64,000 bases of DNA from Suillus spraguei. Its lineage: Eukaryota; Basidiomycota; Agaricomycetes; Boletales; Suillaceae. The notes beneath the pieces are model-generated. The model was not told the origin of the DNA and did no database searches. It saw nothing but the letters and a program-made list of their open reading frames with translations. Shown in pieces: positions 21,592-33,447 of the stretch (position 1 is its first letter; each line of letters opens with the position of its first letter). The DNA is taken from positions 1 through 64,000 of the forward strand of contig JABCPU010000259.1 in the NCBI GenBank assembly GCA_016800925.1. Direction: 5' to 3'. The translations under genes were made by a program, and so were the position numbers.

Positions 21592-23506
21592 CGTAGCAAG
21601 AAAAGTCACGCTGACCATCAAAACCCCGTTTTCAACAAGCGTCTCATTAGTGTCTGCAGAGGCAACCAAAGAATTCCCTTATAGCGAGGACATAGCCTTT
21701 TCACTCCGCTAAGGCAGAACCATTCTTCTTCCATGAACCCTTACCAGATCCTCGTGCCAATGCCCTCATGTCCTGTCCAATTCCATCTAGAATCCATTGG
21801 TGCATAGTTACTTCGCTTCCACCATTACTAAACCTACAGCAGGATTTACCTTACATCTCAAGGGGCCGCTGTAACGAACATATTGGCACTGGGCTTAAAA
21901 CCCCATATTTTGACACTCGTCTCACATCTACAGGAGGTACCACTCATCCATGGCCATCTTACCCCTTTAGCAGTACCAGCAGCATCCCACGCTTACCGCA
22001 CAGCATACCAACTGCCGCACCTCATTCCACGAACCGATGTCCTTCCATGTCCTTGTCGCATCCGCATAGCTCCATTTGGTGCGTAGTTTGTTTCCTGTTT
22101 GTTATCACTGATTCCACGGCAAGTGTTATTACATGTTGCCTTGCGCTATGTTTACTTACAGCGGTTACTACACTCCAGTGCTACTGATCTCACCTAGAGT
22201 ATTCCGAGTACATACAATTTAGGATATAAGCACCACATACCCCGCACGATACAGTACCTGATTCTACCCCATTGCATGTACTATAGGTCAGGATTATTGT
22301 CTAGCTCTGGATCTACCCAGTAGTGGACATAGTCTTTAAAGTTTCCTTACCACTCGTTAATACATCACACTCGTTCTCCGTTCCCGCTGGCATACCACCA
22401 GACTTTCGACTGTTACTTTGACTGAACTTCCCACGAACTGCTACTTTACCGCTGAAAGTACCATGGACTTTCTTTACTGTTTCATTGCACCGCTTGCAAC
22501 CTTACCGCTACCGCTGAGACCACCACTCGACATCGCTCGCTAGACGCAACTGTTACTGACTTTATCTCGACGATGGTAGCACCGCAACGCACGACACTAG
22601 TTCCGGCGGTATCATTGCTGACTGCGGCAACTTACCGCTGACTTGGATGCTTGTTTTGCAAATAAGTTAGACTCGAACTTGACCATACTAAATAGGCATC
22701 CCCCTTTAGGGTCGAACGCTCTTGTTCTTACAAGTGAAGCAGACTAGACGGAGCGCAAGACTCACATACTAGTTTAGGCAGTGGTTTATCTACAGCCCAA
22801 GCTAGGTTGAATCTTTACACCGCTGCACGCTGTGCGCCTCTTTACTAAATACCCTGTTTATTTTCCTTCTTGCTACTGGACTTGCATAATTATCTTGTAT
22901 GCACTCGCATATGTTAAAAAGGACTCAACATACATACCATGACCATTACTTCCCGTTACATCCCTTCACTTGGACTTAGTATCAGAAATGCTCGCTAGTC
23001 ACAATCCATTTGCTTTTGAACTTTTCTCCATTTGAACTTTGCTCATTGATTTAACCACCGGTAACTTTACCGCTTGAAGTACCATGTGACTTTCGACCTC
23101 ATTACTTGTAACCGGACCGTGGCCAGTGATCTTGCTGGGTCGCTACCTCTCTCACCAATGTTCTTGCTCATATGGAGTTGCCGCTACTGCTACCACACCA
23201 CTGGTAATAATAACATATTCGTCTTGTTCAAGTAACTTTGTTCTTGCTCTCGCTAGCTAACCATTGCAGCTATCCTTACTACGCGAGTACCGCTGACATT
23301 GCATGAGAACCACCGATATACCGCTACCGCCGCTAACCTCAGAAGTTGGAATCCTCGTTGCCTTATTAGTACTTCCTTGTTTCCTTCGCACTAACTTAGA
23401 AGGAATTGCTTCTATTGCAGTCCTCTTGGGTCGAATATCTCACTTGCACCTTCAGTAGGATTATCGTTGCACTTATACTTAGGCCAGCGGTAGTTTCTTC
23501 ATTTCA
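21592..23506 (+). repeat. LR-B solo LTR (+), interrupted by LR-A
   Basis: 21592-21869 and 22820-23506 align in order with LR-B at 26160-27122 (starts GTAGCAAGAAAAGTCACG, ends TCTTCATTTCA). The interruption is a complete LR-A. The interior has CTACCGCCGCTAACCTC and GTTGGGTCG-like blocks shared with the other copies. Confidence 0.85.
21870..22819 (+). repeat. LR-A solo LTR, full length, nested in LR-B
   Basis: 950 bp, TGTAACGAACATATTGG...GAATCTTTACA. The flanks are CCGC on the left and CCGC on the right, while intact LR-B has only one GGCCGCTGCA here, so a 4-base target duplication is directly visible. This is the cleanest insertion of the family and defines its ends. Confidence 0.9.
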
Positions 23507-24050
23507 GTGCCCTCACAAAATGCAAAAGTAAAAGTAACATTGCTGGTGAGTACTACCAGACACGCCCTCACAAAATGCAAAAGTGAACGTAACATCACTG
23601 ATTACGTCCACTTTATTTTTCGGGTCTTGGCGCTGACTTCATATACTGAAAAAATGCTAAAGCCTGTCATGCAGCCACCACTGACGCCTTCCCCATCACC
23701 CATTAGATAGGGTGGGGGAGGAATAGAGGAGAGCAGTTGGGCCAAATGGAAGTTCCTCGTAAGAGGCAACGAACTTTTCGTAAGATGAGTCATTGCTAGC
23801 AGAAGAGGAAACACCATTCTGGTTGGATGTGGGGTCGGAAGAGGCATGGTTAGAAATGGAAGTTTCTCATAAGATGTTGGTAGCAGAAGAGGAAACACCA
23901 TTCTGGTTGGATGCGGGGTCGGAAGAGGCATGGTTAGTACCAGGGGTTCCATCACCTCTCCTGCACCTGCCATCCTCTCTGAACTCAAGTAACCATCACT
24001 GATTATATCCACTTTATTTTTCAGGTCCTGGCACTGATGCAACAGATAAC
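23507..24050 (-). pseudogene. Transposon-linked gene fragment with internal duplication
   Basis: A minus-strand frame shows NHASSDPASNQNGVSSSA and, about 66 bases on, NHASSDPTSNQNGVSSSA, then SYEKFVASYEELPFGPTALL. Stops interrupt it. Serine/asparagine-rich spacer regions of this kind precede the core of mushroom transposases; I cannot name the family. The CCCTCACAAAATGC repeat occupies the left 95 bases. Confidence 0.35.
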
Positions 24051-24054
24051 GGCA

Positions 24055-24647
24055 CTATACTAGTCTGGAAATGCCATGGGCAGCAAGAAGTATCTCTAGC
24101 AGTTGTAATGGCTTGGCCTCTTCACAATGCCTCACTTCTGCATCCCAGCAGTCAGTGACAAGTCTTCTCAAGCTCGCTTGAATGAGCGTAAGAGCATGGC
24201 CGGGCACACCAGGTGCTACTTCTAACAGTTGCAATTGTTTTGCTTTCTCACAATCCTTCAGTTCTGCCTCCCAACACTCCAAGATGATTCTTCGTAAGTA
24301 TGTCTGAGAAACCATGATAGGGCCAGGTGTTTGACGAAATGGAGGGAGCAGCAAGATAGGCTCTGCATCTTCAAGCTTCGGCCTGCAAGCTAGTGAGTAT
24401 TTTGAAGTGATGAGGAGTTGTACTTGATTCACCTTTTGACACCAATTTTCCTGTCTTGACAGGTAGCCTTAGCGGATGGTGACATTGCACTGTCATATTT
24501 GTCAGAACATGGTGAGTTTTTGACTTGAGCTCTGTACCATTTTCTGGCTGAGTTGGAAGTATCCATGACAATGAAAATAATTTGTGATGGTACATTCATT
24601 CCTTTTATCATTCTCTGTCTAATATAGCTTTCAGCCCTGCACTCCAC
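24055..24647 (-). CDS. Hypothetical protein with a duplicated 40-residue block
   Basis: The open frame 24432-24055 contains YLRRIILECWEAELKDCEKA followed, about 45 residues later, by SLRRLVTDCWDAEVRHCEEA. Both are followed by (Q/P)LQLLE, so a helical unit has been duplicated. An upstream frame (24647-24429) with KWYRAQVKNSP could be an earlier exon. Not recognised; may belong to a mobile element. Confidence 0.35.
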
Positions 24648-24850
24648 AAATCAGCAAGCCCTGGAATCAATGAAGAAAAATCCCTGAAATCAATGAAGAA
24701 ACAAGGTTTAAATTGTGAGTGTTTGCGTCCGGCATGGCACCATAAAAACAGCTGAACCACAAGTCTTCCGCACCTTGAGTTTCTCATGCCTCCTTATAAG
24801 GCGACCTTTAAGCAGCTAAAATCAAGTGTTGTGTCATCACCACTTGAATC

Positions 24851-27614
24851 ATGGATGCTTTCATGCACCACAAGTGGTCGACTACAATGACCGACCGAAA
24901 AAGAAAACTATCAAGGTATGTCACTGCCATATGTTATTATAATGACATGTTTCACTCACTCACAACCTCACTCTACAGTATCTGAATCACAGCATATCCT
25001 CCGTTGACAAGCAGGCAAGGAAAAGAAGTCAGAAAATCAGAAAAAAAGGGCTCTGAAGACCGCCTATCAAGACAGCCCTGAAGTCTTTGGTGTCGAGCCC
25101 TCGGAGCTGCATAGTTACTCAGACAGGGAAGAAGACAATATGGTTTGATCACTTGTCTTTTTTTCAACTAGAATGACAACTAATTATTTTTATTCAGTTC
25201 TCAGATCACAGTGTGCAAACAAAGCTGTCCAATGCCAAAGTCCTGATGTTCAATGCAGGGAAGATTCCATGCATCATCAGTGGCAGTGCACACAGGCCAT
25301 CTGCTTATCAAAAGGCTCGAAAATGTATGTATTAGTGACAGCTTTGTTAACTATAGAGAAACTAACACACATTTATGTGTGCAGCTCTAGCAGATGGCAC
25401 TAGCAATGAGTCTAGTGACGACCCTGATGGCTTGGAGTCACCTGGCAACTCTTATCTCAAGGCTGGGGTAGACCACACCAATAATGAGGATGATGACAGT
25501 GTCAAAGAACTGCTATGTGCTACTCAAAGTTCCAAGCGACCACTCGACAATGAATTAGAAGAATCCATGGTATTGCCAAAGATGAAGAAAAATTCAAACA
25601 GTACACGTCAACATGCGAAAGCTAGTGATTTTGACGAAATCTCAAAGGAGATTCTCGCACCTGCAACCTCTATTTTCCGGTGCCTAATTGTCACACAGGC
25701 GCCATTTCCTGATGGCACTGCTGAGACAAAGCTAGCAAAAGAGGCCTGGCATGAGGCATGTGAGATCAAAGGTGTCCATGTCAAACTAACACCTCCAGTG
25801 GTCAGAATGGTAAGCCCTCCATTCTTAGTACATGGCTGGTCTGATTGATATTATATATTATGAAGCTCTTACTGTGCACATCACATGTGTATGTTGAACT
25901 CAAAACAAAGATGCAATCACTTACTAGTTCATTTTTTGGGTTCTGGTCAAGCAATTCGAGGGACATGATGAGGCAAAACCAAGATCTGGCAGAATCTTTG
26001 AAAGACAGTTCAGCATTTGCCTTCAAGGTATGTAGCGCAATGGCCTACATGAGCTTTTGAGTCCTGACTGTTGGATAATAGGACTGGACATCAAAGACAG
26101 GGCTCTACAAGTCTGAATTATTGCAAGATGGTATCAACATCATGTGGTTTGCAAACCGATGTAGCGAGAAAAGTCATGCTGACCGTCAAAACCCCATTTT
26201 CGACAAGTGTCTCATTAACGTCTGCGGCTGCAGCCGATAAATTTCCTTATAGCGACAAAATAGCCTTTTTACTCTGCTAAGGCAGAACCGTTCTTCTCCC
26301 ATGAACCCTTACCAGATCCTCACGCCGATGCCCTCATGTCCCGTCCTATTCTGTCTAGAATCCATTGGTGCATAGTTACCTCGCTTCCACCATTACTAAA
26401 CCTATGGCAGAATTTACCTTACATCTCAAGGAGCCACTGCACACTGTGCGCCTCATAATTAAGTACCCCATTTATTTTCTTTCTTGCTACCGGACTCGCA
26501 TAGCTATCTCGTACGCGCTCGCATATGTTAAAAAGGACTGAACATACATACCATTACTTTTACTTCCCGTTACATCCCTTCACTAGGACTTAGTATCTGA
26601 AATGCTCACTAGTCGCAATCCATTTGCTTTTGAACTCTCCTCTGTTTGAACATTGTTCATAGATTTAACCGCTGGTGACTTTACCGCTCGAAGTACCGTG
26701 CGACTTTCGACTTCGCTACTCGTAACTGGATCACAGCCATTTATCTCGCTGGGTCGTTTTCTCTCTCATCTGCATTTCCGCTCATACAGAAGCTGCTGCT
26801 ACCGCTACTGCACCGCTGGTAAATATAACATTTTCGTCTCGCCCAAGTAACTTTGTTCTTGCTCTCGCTAGCTAACCATTGCAGCTATCCTTACTGCGTG
26901 TGTACTGCTGACACCGCGCTAGTACCGCCGATATACCGCTACCGCCGCTAACCTCGGAAGTCAGAATCCTCGTTGCCATATTAGTACTTCATTGTTTCCT
27001 TCGCACTAACTTAGAAGGAATTGCTTCTATTTGCAGTCCTCTTGGGTCGAACATCTCACTCGTGCCTTTAGTAGGATTAATGCTGTGCTTATACTTAGGC
27101 CAGCGCTAGTTTCTTTGTTTCACTGAATTGACGAAGGTGTTGTCTACCACAAGTATTTCAGCCCAATGCCTGTCCAGGTTGTCGCACTCATACTTACAGC
27201 TGTGAGTGATGTGTCATATTCTTATGTTAAAGTCAATGGCACTGAATAGTGATAGATTGAATGTTGTATTGATGAGTGGTTGCAAGGCCTGAAGGAAAAC
27301 ATCAAATTCACTTCGGCTAGTCATGCATCTGTTTACCAAGATCATTTTGGCTTGTTGTAGCACTTCCATGAGCGTACAGCTCCTTACAAACTCCTTGAAA
27401 AACTTTGCAACAGTCTAGGGCTTGGTATGTTGCACCTTATTTTCGCAATTTCCATCCTAACATTTGTGCTTTTAAGGTTCCATGCAGGCGTCGAAGCACT
27501 CACTATGTTGTCAGCTGCATCCTGTATCGGTGACAATGCATTTGAGGATGTGATCCGAGAATACCAGCTTGAGGAGCAGGGTGATGCAGAGGCTCGCAGA
27601 TGTGAAGAGGACAC
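24851..27614 (+). pseudogene. DUF6532-type gene, split by LR-B and cut by LR-A
   Basis: Exons joined by short introns can be followed: MDAFMHHKWSTTMTDRKRKL (24851), an acidic segment (SEPSELHSYSDREEDN-like, near 25090), NAKVLMFNAGKIPC (25230), and a long exon 25383-25808 with SSKRPLDNELEESM then FRCLIVTQAPFPDG and AWHEACEIKGV. Next come QDLAESLKDSSAFAFK (about 25990), KTGLYKSELLQDGINIMWFA (about 26110), YHKYFSPMPVQVVALILTAV (27140-27200), EWLQGLKENIKFTSASHASV (27270-27330) and FHAGVEALTMLSAAS (27480). The second half matches the agaricomycete DUF6532 family, of unknown function and often near transposons. LR-B (26160-27122) interrupts it between WFA and YHKYF; the end is truncated by LR-A at 27615. 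Confidence 0.7.
26160..27122 (+). repeat. LR-B solo LTR, full length
   Basis: 963 bp, TGTAGCGAGAAAAGTCATGC...CTTTGTTTCA, the reference copy of LR-B. Flanks CCGA (26156-26159) and CTGA (27123-27126) differ by one base, consistent with a 4-base target duplication. It lies within the coding part of the DUF6532 gene. Confidence 0.85.
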
Positions 27615-28543
27615 TGTAAAGATACAACCTAACCTGGGCTGTAGATAAACTACCTCCTAAGTTAGTATGTGAGTCTTGCGCTCCATCTAGTCTGCTTCAC
27701 TTGTGAGAACAAGAGCGTTCGACCCTAAAGGAGGATGCCTATTAGTATGGTCAAGTTCGAGTCTAACTTATGTGCAAATGAAGCGTCATGGTCAGCGATG
27801 ATGCCACCAGAACTAGCATTGTGAGTAGTGGTACTACCGTGGTCAAGATATAGTCAGAAACAGTTGCATTGAGTGAGCGATGTCGGGCGATGATATCAGC
27901 AGTAGCGGTAAGGTTGTGAGCAGTGCAAGGAAACAGTAAAGAAGTCTGCGGTACTTTCAGCGGTAAAGTAGCAGTGCATGAGAAGTTCAGTCACAATGAC
28001 AGTCAAAAGTCCAGCGGTATGCCAGTGGTAATGGAGAACAAGCATGATAGATTAACGAGCGATAAGTAAACTTTAAAGACTATGTCCACTACTGGGTAGA
28101 TCCAGAGCTAGACAATAATCCTGACCTATAGTACATGCAATGGTGTAAAATCAGGTACTGTATCGTGCGGGGTATGCGGTGCTTATATCCTAAATTGTCT
28201 GTACTTGGAATACTCTAGGCAAGATCAGTAGCGCTGGAGTATAGTAATCGCTGTAAGTAAACATAGCGCGAGGCAACATGTAATAAGGCTTGCCATGGAA
28301 TCAGTGATATCAAACATAAAACAAACGACACACCAAATAGAGCTATGCAGACGCAGCAAGGACATGGGAGGACATCGGTACGTGGAACGTGGTGTGGTAG
28401 TCGGTATGGTGTGCAGTAAACATGGGATGCCGCTGGTAATGCTTAAAGGGGTAAGATGGCCATGCACAAGTGGTAACTCCTGTAGACGTCAGGCGAGTGT
28501 CAAAAGGTGGGGTTTTAAGCCCAGCGCCAATATGTTCGTTACA
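27615..28543 (-). repeat. LR-A solo LTR
   Basis: 929 bp, from TGTAAAGATACAACC to GCCAATATGTTCGTTACA, minus orientation. The flanks ACAC and ATGT do not match, so the adjoining DNA may have been rearranged after insertion. It truncates the DUF6532 gene. Confidence 0.85.
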
Positions 28544-29030
28544 ATGTGCAGGATCATGCAAGGCATTAATAGAATCTTTCAATAGCTCTGTGTTATGCAT
28601 TTGAATTCATTTTTGGCATGCTATTTTGTGTGCGATCATCTCTACAGTGTGCTATATAGCTGCTGGTAGCTCCCTGTAGTCGGTGAACTACAGGCTACTA
28701 CAGTAGTTCTGGTAGTGCTACATAGCACTATATAGCACTATATAACACTACATAGTCACCTCACTTGAGGGCAGGTGACGACAGGGCTACACAGTCTACC
28801 CTGACTATATAGTACTATATAGTCAGCTATTTTTTTCCTGATGTACTTCCCACAGCAAGACCTGAGCAATAGCACCTTTATGTTATGCTTACGCGCCATA
28901 GTAGCTTCAAACCCCCAATCTTACACTTGAAGATACTACATCGACAAAAGTAGCAGTGGCATGTAAGGCTGGTTACTATGGTGTACAGTCTTTCGTCCGC
29001 ACCCCTGTAGTCATCCTAGTATGACATAGG
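28544..29030. other. No gene; AT-rich palindromic stretch
   Basis: 28640-28835 is a string of short palindromic words (CTACATAGCACTATATAGCAC, ACTATATAGTACTATATAGT) and CTACAG/CTGTAG inverted pairs that could fold strongly. Nothing coding is seen. The end of the stretch runs into the XRN1-like fragment. Confidence 0.4.
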
Positions 29031-29710
29031 TTGACCCCAGAGGAACACTGCCACAGTGGGTTTGGAACCAGTACCAAATTTATCTTCAGTCCTGGAGAGT
29101 CCACAGTCTATCCTTCATCGTTACAAGATTTATTCCCTCCTATATATCATTGCACATGTAAGATGGAATTCTTCGACCTACCAACTCTTGATGGACTCCA
29201 TCTCATCCCTGGACTATGCGAAGGTGTATGCCTCAGCGCAAAAGCCCTCGCTGGATTCCCTTTGTGGGTACATTACCCCACACAGCACAACTAGGCTTTC
29301 ATGGTGTCAATGTACACGGTTCCGAAAGCCGCAACAAGTCAATGGCAGTTCACATACAAAATCCTCACAAAAACCGCAAGGTAGAGGATATTGCCCAGGA
29401 AATGGTTGGCAAACACACTTTCATTGGTTGGCCTTTCTTGCAAGAAGGACTGGTCACGGCCGTGTCCGATTCATTGTTCAAGTACGAGAAGTTGGTACTT
29501 GTGCCTGGTACTCTGGCGAAGGTTGTTTCCAATGTGCATTCCCACCCGAGCTTGAGCCATTGGAATGGCAAGCTGAGCAGATTGAGACACTATATTCAAA
29601 GAGATGTGGAGTGATCACTGATGACGTTGATGTCCTGGTGCACATCCATCTGCTTTATGGATGTTCACTCTTTACACATTTGTGCAGGTTTGAAATGCTT
29701 ATGAGACCCC
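29031..29710 (+). pseudogene. XRN1-like exoribonuclease fragment, copy 1
   Basis: Blocks of the 5'-3' exoribonuclease XRN1 downstream of its catalytic domain: LTPEE, FGTSTKFIFSPGE, CTCKMEFFDLPTLDGLHLIPG, then after a one-base frameshift near 29270, TLPHTAQLGFHGVNVHG, VEDIAQEMVGKHTFIGWPFL, AVSDSLFKYEKLVLVPGT and YSKRCGVITDDVDVLVH. The sequence breaks off after the intron acceptor GTGCAG at about 29687, at a hairpin. It is about 220 codons of a protein of roughly 1400, so it cannot act as a nuclease. Copy 2 (42062-43480) shares the frameshift. Confidence 0.8.
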
Positions 29711-29720
29711 CTAGGGTCCA

Positions 29721-29776
29721 CTATCTATTGGAGTCAAACATCTATGGGGGCATAGATGTTTGACTCCGATAGATAG
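29721..29776. repeat. Near-perfect 26-bp hairpin
   Basis: CTATCTATTGGAGTCAAAC and its complement flank a GGGG loop, ending with TTTGACTCCGATAGATAG. One mismatch. Half of the same word (CATAGATATTTGACTCCAAT) occurs at 38098-38117 just before the 12-bp-type satellite. Confidence 0.7.
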
Positions 29777-30010
29777 GCATTGCAAATGATATCAATTCCT
29801 CCAACAAGCACCGTGTGCACCAATTCCTCTATCGACCAGAGCCACACATTAGGGTGCCACATGTCGAAGAACTCCAGATCTCCTGGAAGAACATGTGTAA
29901 ACTTTCCGATGATGAAGTGAATTTCACTCAACCTGCACAGACTGACATGGTTTGTGGCTACTTTATTGTCGAATTTCATAGAAGAGGACTAAATGACACC
30001 CTTTACTCGT
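29777..30010 (+). pseudogene. Unidentified coding fragment
   Basis: An open frame of about 75 codons (KHRVHQFLYRPEPHIRVPHV, ISWKNMCKLSDDEVNFTQPA) lies between the hairpin and the truncated Gypsy element. Composition is that of a real protein but I do not recognise it. The frame ends in the Gypsy sequence. Confidence 0.35.
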
Positions 30011-31210
30011 CTCCTTCTTTCATCTGAATATTATTGTATCCCCATCGTACATCCATTTTGGAGTACATTGTGGCACCAGTTAAAGCATCAATTAAATCTT
30101 GAGATCTCGGTAAAGGATACGCATTTTTAACTGTTTTCTCATTGAGCTTTCTATAATCCATTACTGGTCGTAATTTGCCATCTTTTTTGGCCACAAAGAA
30201 GAAAGGTGCTGCAACAGGAGATTGTGAATCTCTAATATGTCCTAATGCAGTTTCGGCTTTTAACCAATCTTTCAGTGTGTCCATTTCTTTGGGTGATAAA
30301 GGATACGGTTTTGCATTCGGTGGAAGATCATTCTCATCTTTGAGATCTATCACATGATCCCATTTCTTTCTTTCAGGAAATCTCTTTGATTCCTTTTCTG
30401 AGAATACACCCAGGTAATCGTGAAGCCAGTCTGGAACCATTTCTTCTACAGACTTTTTCTTCTTAGTAGCTTCCTCTGCTACTTTTTGTTCTGTGGCGAT
30501 AGAAGCTTTATATCTAATCCATTCATTCTTTGGGCTATCTTCATCTTCTATTTCTTCAACCATCGCCCTCTTCTTCGCCATGCCTTCATCGTCATCTTCC
30601 TCTTCTGTGGGAATCAGATCTGGCAAGTCACCCTGTTTTTGGGTTTTTCGTTTTTCTCTATTTTTTGTCTTTTTTCTTTTTTAGTCTCACACTTGATTGG
30701 GCATCGTGTAAGAGCAAATCGTCCTGCGTTCCAATCAATCTCTGGATTATGATACCTTAGCCAATCTATACCGATAATAACATCATCGCTTCCTAGATCT
30801 GTAACCATGAAGGCTGCTTTATCTTCTTCATGATCCCCAATCTTTAATCCTATTTCAGCGAATCTTGTCATAGCTCCGGCAGCATTTAAGGAACCATCAA
30901 TGTTCTTGACTGGTATGGGATGCAATAATTTACGACACCGGACATCATTGTTCTTCACAAATCTGTCGCTTATAAATAATGTTGATGCACTGCAATCCAC
31001 AAGTGCTTTTATGTCTGCTTGTCTGTTCTTTCCTTTCAGTGTAATCGGAATATAAAAATGCTCTGATTTGGATCGTATATACACTTCCGTTACATCTGAA
31101 AAACTAGAAAGAATAGAGAATCGATTGTTCGGGTCTAGGTCTGCAGACTCTGACTTCAACCCTTCTAAAAACCCTTGCCTTCTTTGGAGGATAACCAGTC
31201 CTTGAACCAT
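30011..31210 (-). pseudogene. Pol fragment (protease and RT N-part)
   Basis: The protease region has ALVDCSASTLFISDRFV where the active motif is normally D-S/T-G-A, so two active-site loop residues are changed. VIIGIDWLRYHNPEIDW follows. A frameshift near 30640 leads to the RT N-terminus: MVPDWLHDYLGVFSEKES, PLSPKEMDTLKDWL, PVAAPFFFVAKKDGKLRPVM and KMDVRWGYNNIQMKEGDE. Truncated before the catalytic YxDD motif. Inactive. Confidence 0.88.
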
Positions 31211-32202
31211 TTAGGCGCGGTTTCTTCTTTGGCAGACGATGCCTTCACTTGCGCTGGTTTCGGCGCTTCTTTACAGTTCCTAGCCATATGGCCTTCTCCA
31301 CTGCATCTGTAACATTTGAAAGCACCAGGCTTTCCTTGCGGTTTGGGGGCAGTCTTTTGCCTTCCGGAGTCGACATCCATAGCGTCACTGTTACTAGGTC
31401 CAGCCCTTGATGAAGAAGGAACTCCACTGTTAGACTTAGGAGTCCACCAAGTGTTTCACTTCTTCTCTGCGTCCAACTCTTCAAAGTTTTGCCCAATTTC
31501 CACTGCTCTTTCAACCAATTTATTGAAAGTGTTCTTGTCCTTGAGTGCAACATGAGCGAGTTGTTCTTTGATCCGGGTTTGTAGACCAGATCGGAGTTTG
31601 AGGCGGAGGTCGTAGTCGGAGAAATTTGTGAATACCGACTTTTGTTTGAAGGATGCAACATATTCTGGAACAGAACTAGATCCTTGCTTAAGGGTCTCTA
31701 ATTCTCTAATGGCCTTTGCTTCTTTGTTCTCATCTTTAAACATGCGTGAGAACTCCTCTAAGAAGTCTTGGAAGTCCAATTCTCCTGCAGCTTTTTTCTT
31801 AACGTAAGGTTCTGCCCATTTTCCAGCATTTCCCTTAAGATATGACAACATTAAGCTGAGATGTTGTTGTTGCGTTGCATTAGGATATTGTGTGAGGTAA
31901 AGGGATACTTGTGCCAAGAATGTTTCGACGTTGATGGAATCTTTTCCTCCAATGAACTTTGTTGGCTTCGCAATTTTGGGAGCTCCTCCTGTTGATGTAG
32001 GTTTTGCTTCTAGTTCGTCAATTCTTTCCCTATATTGATGAAGTTCTTCATGGAGTTTTTCGTTCTGGTCTTGTAGGACATCATTCATATTCTTGAGTCT
32101 TTGAACTTGCTCTTGGACTGGAGCAATCGCAACATTGATAGCATTTGCGATATACTCAGCCAAAGCTTGTTCGTTGTGAATGGTAGTGGCGGGAGCAGAC
32201 AT
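31165..32202 (-). pseudogene. Gag with an in-frame stop
   Basis: ATG 32202 starts MSAPATTIHNEQALAEYIAN, followed by a coiled coil (VQRLKNMNDVLQDQNEKLHE), and a capsid domain (VETFLAQVSLYLTQYP, ELETLKQGSSSVPEYVASF). TGA at 31456-31458 interrupts it. Read through, the frame continues to a CX2CX4HX4C knuckle (CYRCSGEGHMARNC) and ends at 31165. Only this stop separates it from an intact gag. Confidence 0.85.
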
Positions 32203-32972
32203 AGTACCAGTTGTATTCTGGAACCTGATTTACTGATGTCTGTGGTTGACTAGTCATAACAGTCAACCCGAATAGGAAAGATGATAAAAAAGGAGATGGG
32301 AAAAGAAGTATGTAAATGGAAAATGAGCAGTCCCCAATATCTGATCGGATCTAGCACATACTCAGGTCCTAAAGGGTTCTTTAATTAACCCAACTAGGCG
32401 CTTCCCTATTAACTAACTAAGAAAACTATTGTAAAGGTTTTTGTGATCTTCCAAGTGGGAAAAACTCGAGGGACACGGTGCTCTTCCAGCCGAAGCTTAC
32501 AAGCGACCAGTCTATCTTGAACAACGAGGCAATTCCACTAAATACTTTGAAGAAGACTAGACCTTCTATCGTATGAAGAGAAAACTATCGTAGAAAAGAA
32601 ACTATTGTAGAGCTCAGCAGGCAGGGTCTTGGGCCAGCACTGAGGTCATGGATCGAACACCTAATGTTGCTCATCCACCGTCTACTAGCAGCAATGTAAG
32701 GCTGGGCCTGGTAGAGGTCTACTAACTACAAAAGACTATTGGTAGAAATGCGCTCAAGTGAGCAAAGGGGAGAAGAAAGATCGCGACTTTTTAGGGTCGG
32801 GCAAGACAAAATGTTTTGTACTGGCCTGCAAGTGCGAGTGCCTTTACAGACGCATACAGAAGATGATAAGAGACTTCTGAGAGTCGTCTACAACGGTACT
32901 ATCATTGAAGAGGAATCCAGAAGAAAAGTATGCAGCGGTATGCGAGTCGGAGTCCCCTAAAGTTCAAACCTA
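32203..32972 (-). other. Leader of the second Gypsy element
   Basis: 770 bases between gag and LTR with no convincing coding sequence. Contains short repeats of AAAACTATCGTAGA / GAAACTATTGTAGA near 32580-32620. A primer-binding site next to the LTR could not be assigned. Confidence 0.45.
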
Positions 32973-33229
32973 ATGTCACAACCCACAAATGAATTAACGC
33001 TAGGGCAGAGACTAGGACTCAAACTAGGATTGTCACAGAGAAAGAGAGAGGAGCAAGGACGTCTTGGATTGCTACAATTGTAGATACAAGAGGTTTGAAC
33101 TAAAGAACTACTACAGCAAAACTAGCTAACTATATACACATATTGAAACTGAGATATAAACTGAGTTTGAAACTACTAGCCAATCATAAAATAGAAACAA
33201 GAATTGTACGATGTGATAGTTGTGACATT
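32973..33229 (-). repeat. LTR of the second Gypsy element
   Basis: 257 bp bounded by TGTCACAACCC and GATAGTTGTGACA, an inverted TGTCACAAC / GTTGTGACA terminus, placed upstream of gag as a 5' LTR should be. No second copy lies in the window, so the boundaries rest on the TG...CA ends alone. Confidence 0.6.
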
Positions 33230-33447
33230 GTTATGACATCATATTCTAGAAGGTTCTAAGATCACGTGATACTATCTTATCTTATCTTATCCGATAGCAT
33301 CATAAAAGATCTCTTCATCTTCATCAGGAAGTTCGGTTATAGAAGCGGTTATAGGGATTTCGATGGAGTTTGTGTTTGTCTTAGCACTGGATTTAGACAC
33401 TTTAGGGAAATTAAGAAAAGAGTAATGATTTGAATTTGGAATTCATG
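33230..33447. other. Short unassigned stretch
   Basis: Contains (TCTTA)n near 33270 and TTCATCTTCATC near 33315. Nothing coding is recognised. Homology to the chromovirus third ORF begins directly afterwards. Confidence 0.4.

Larger units (their letters stand above)
30011..33229 (-). mobile_element. Second Gypsy-type retrotransposon, truncated in RT
   Basis: Minus-strand order: LTR (33229-32973), leader, gag with capsid and zinc knuckle, protease, then reverse transcriptase, which stops abruptly at YNNIQMKEGDE (about 30011). RNase H, integrase and 3' LTR are missing. Gag and RT differ clearly from the chromovirus, so this is another lineage. Confidence 0.88.
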
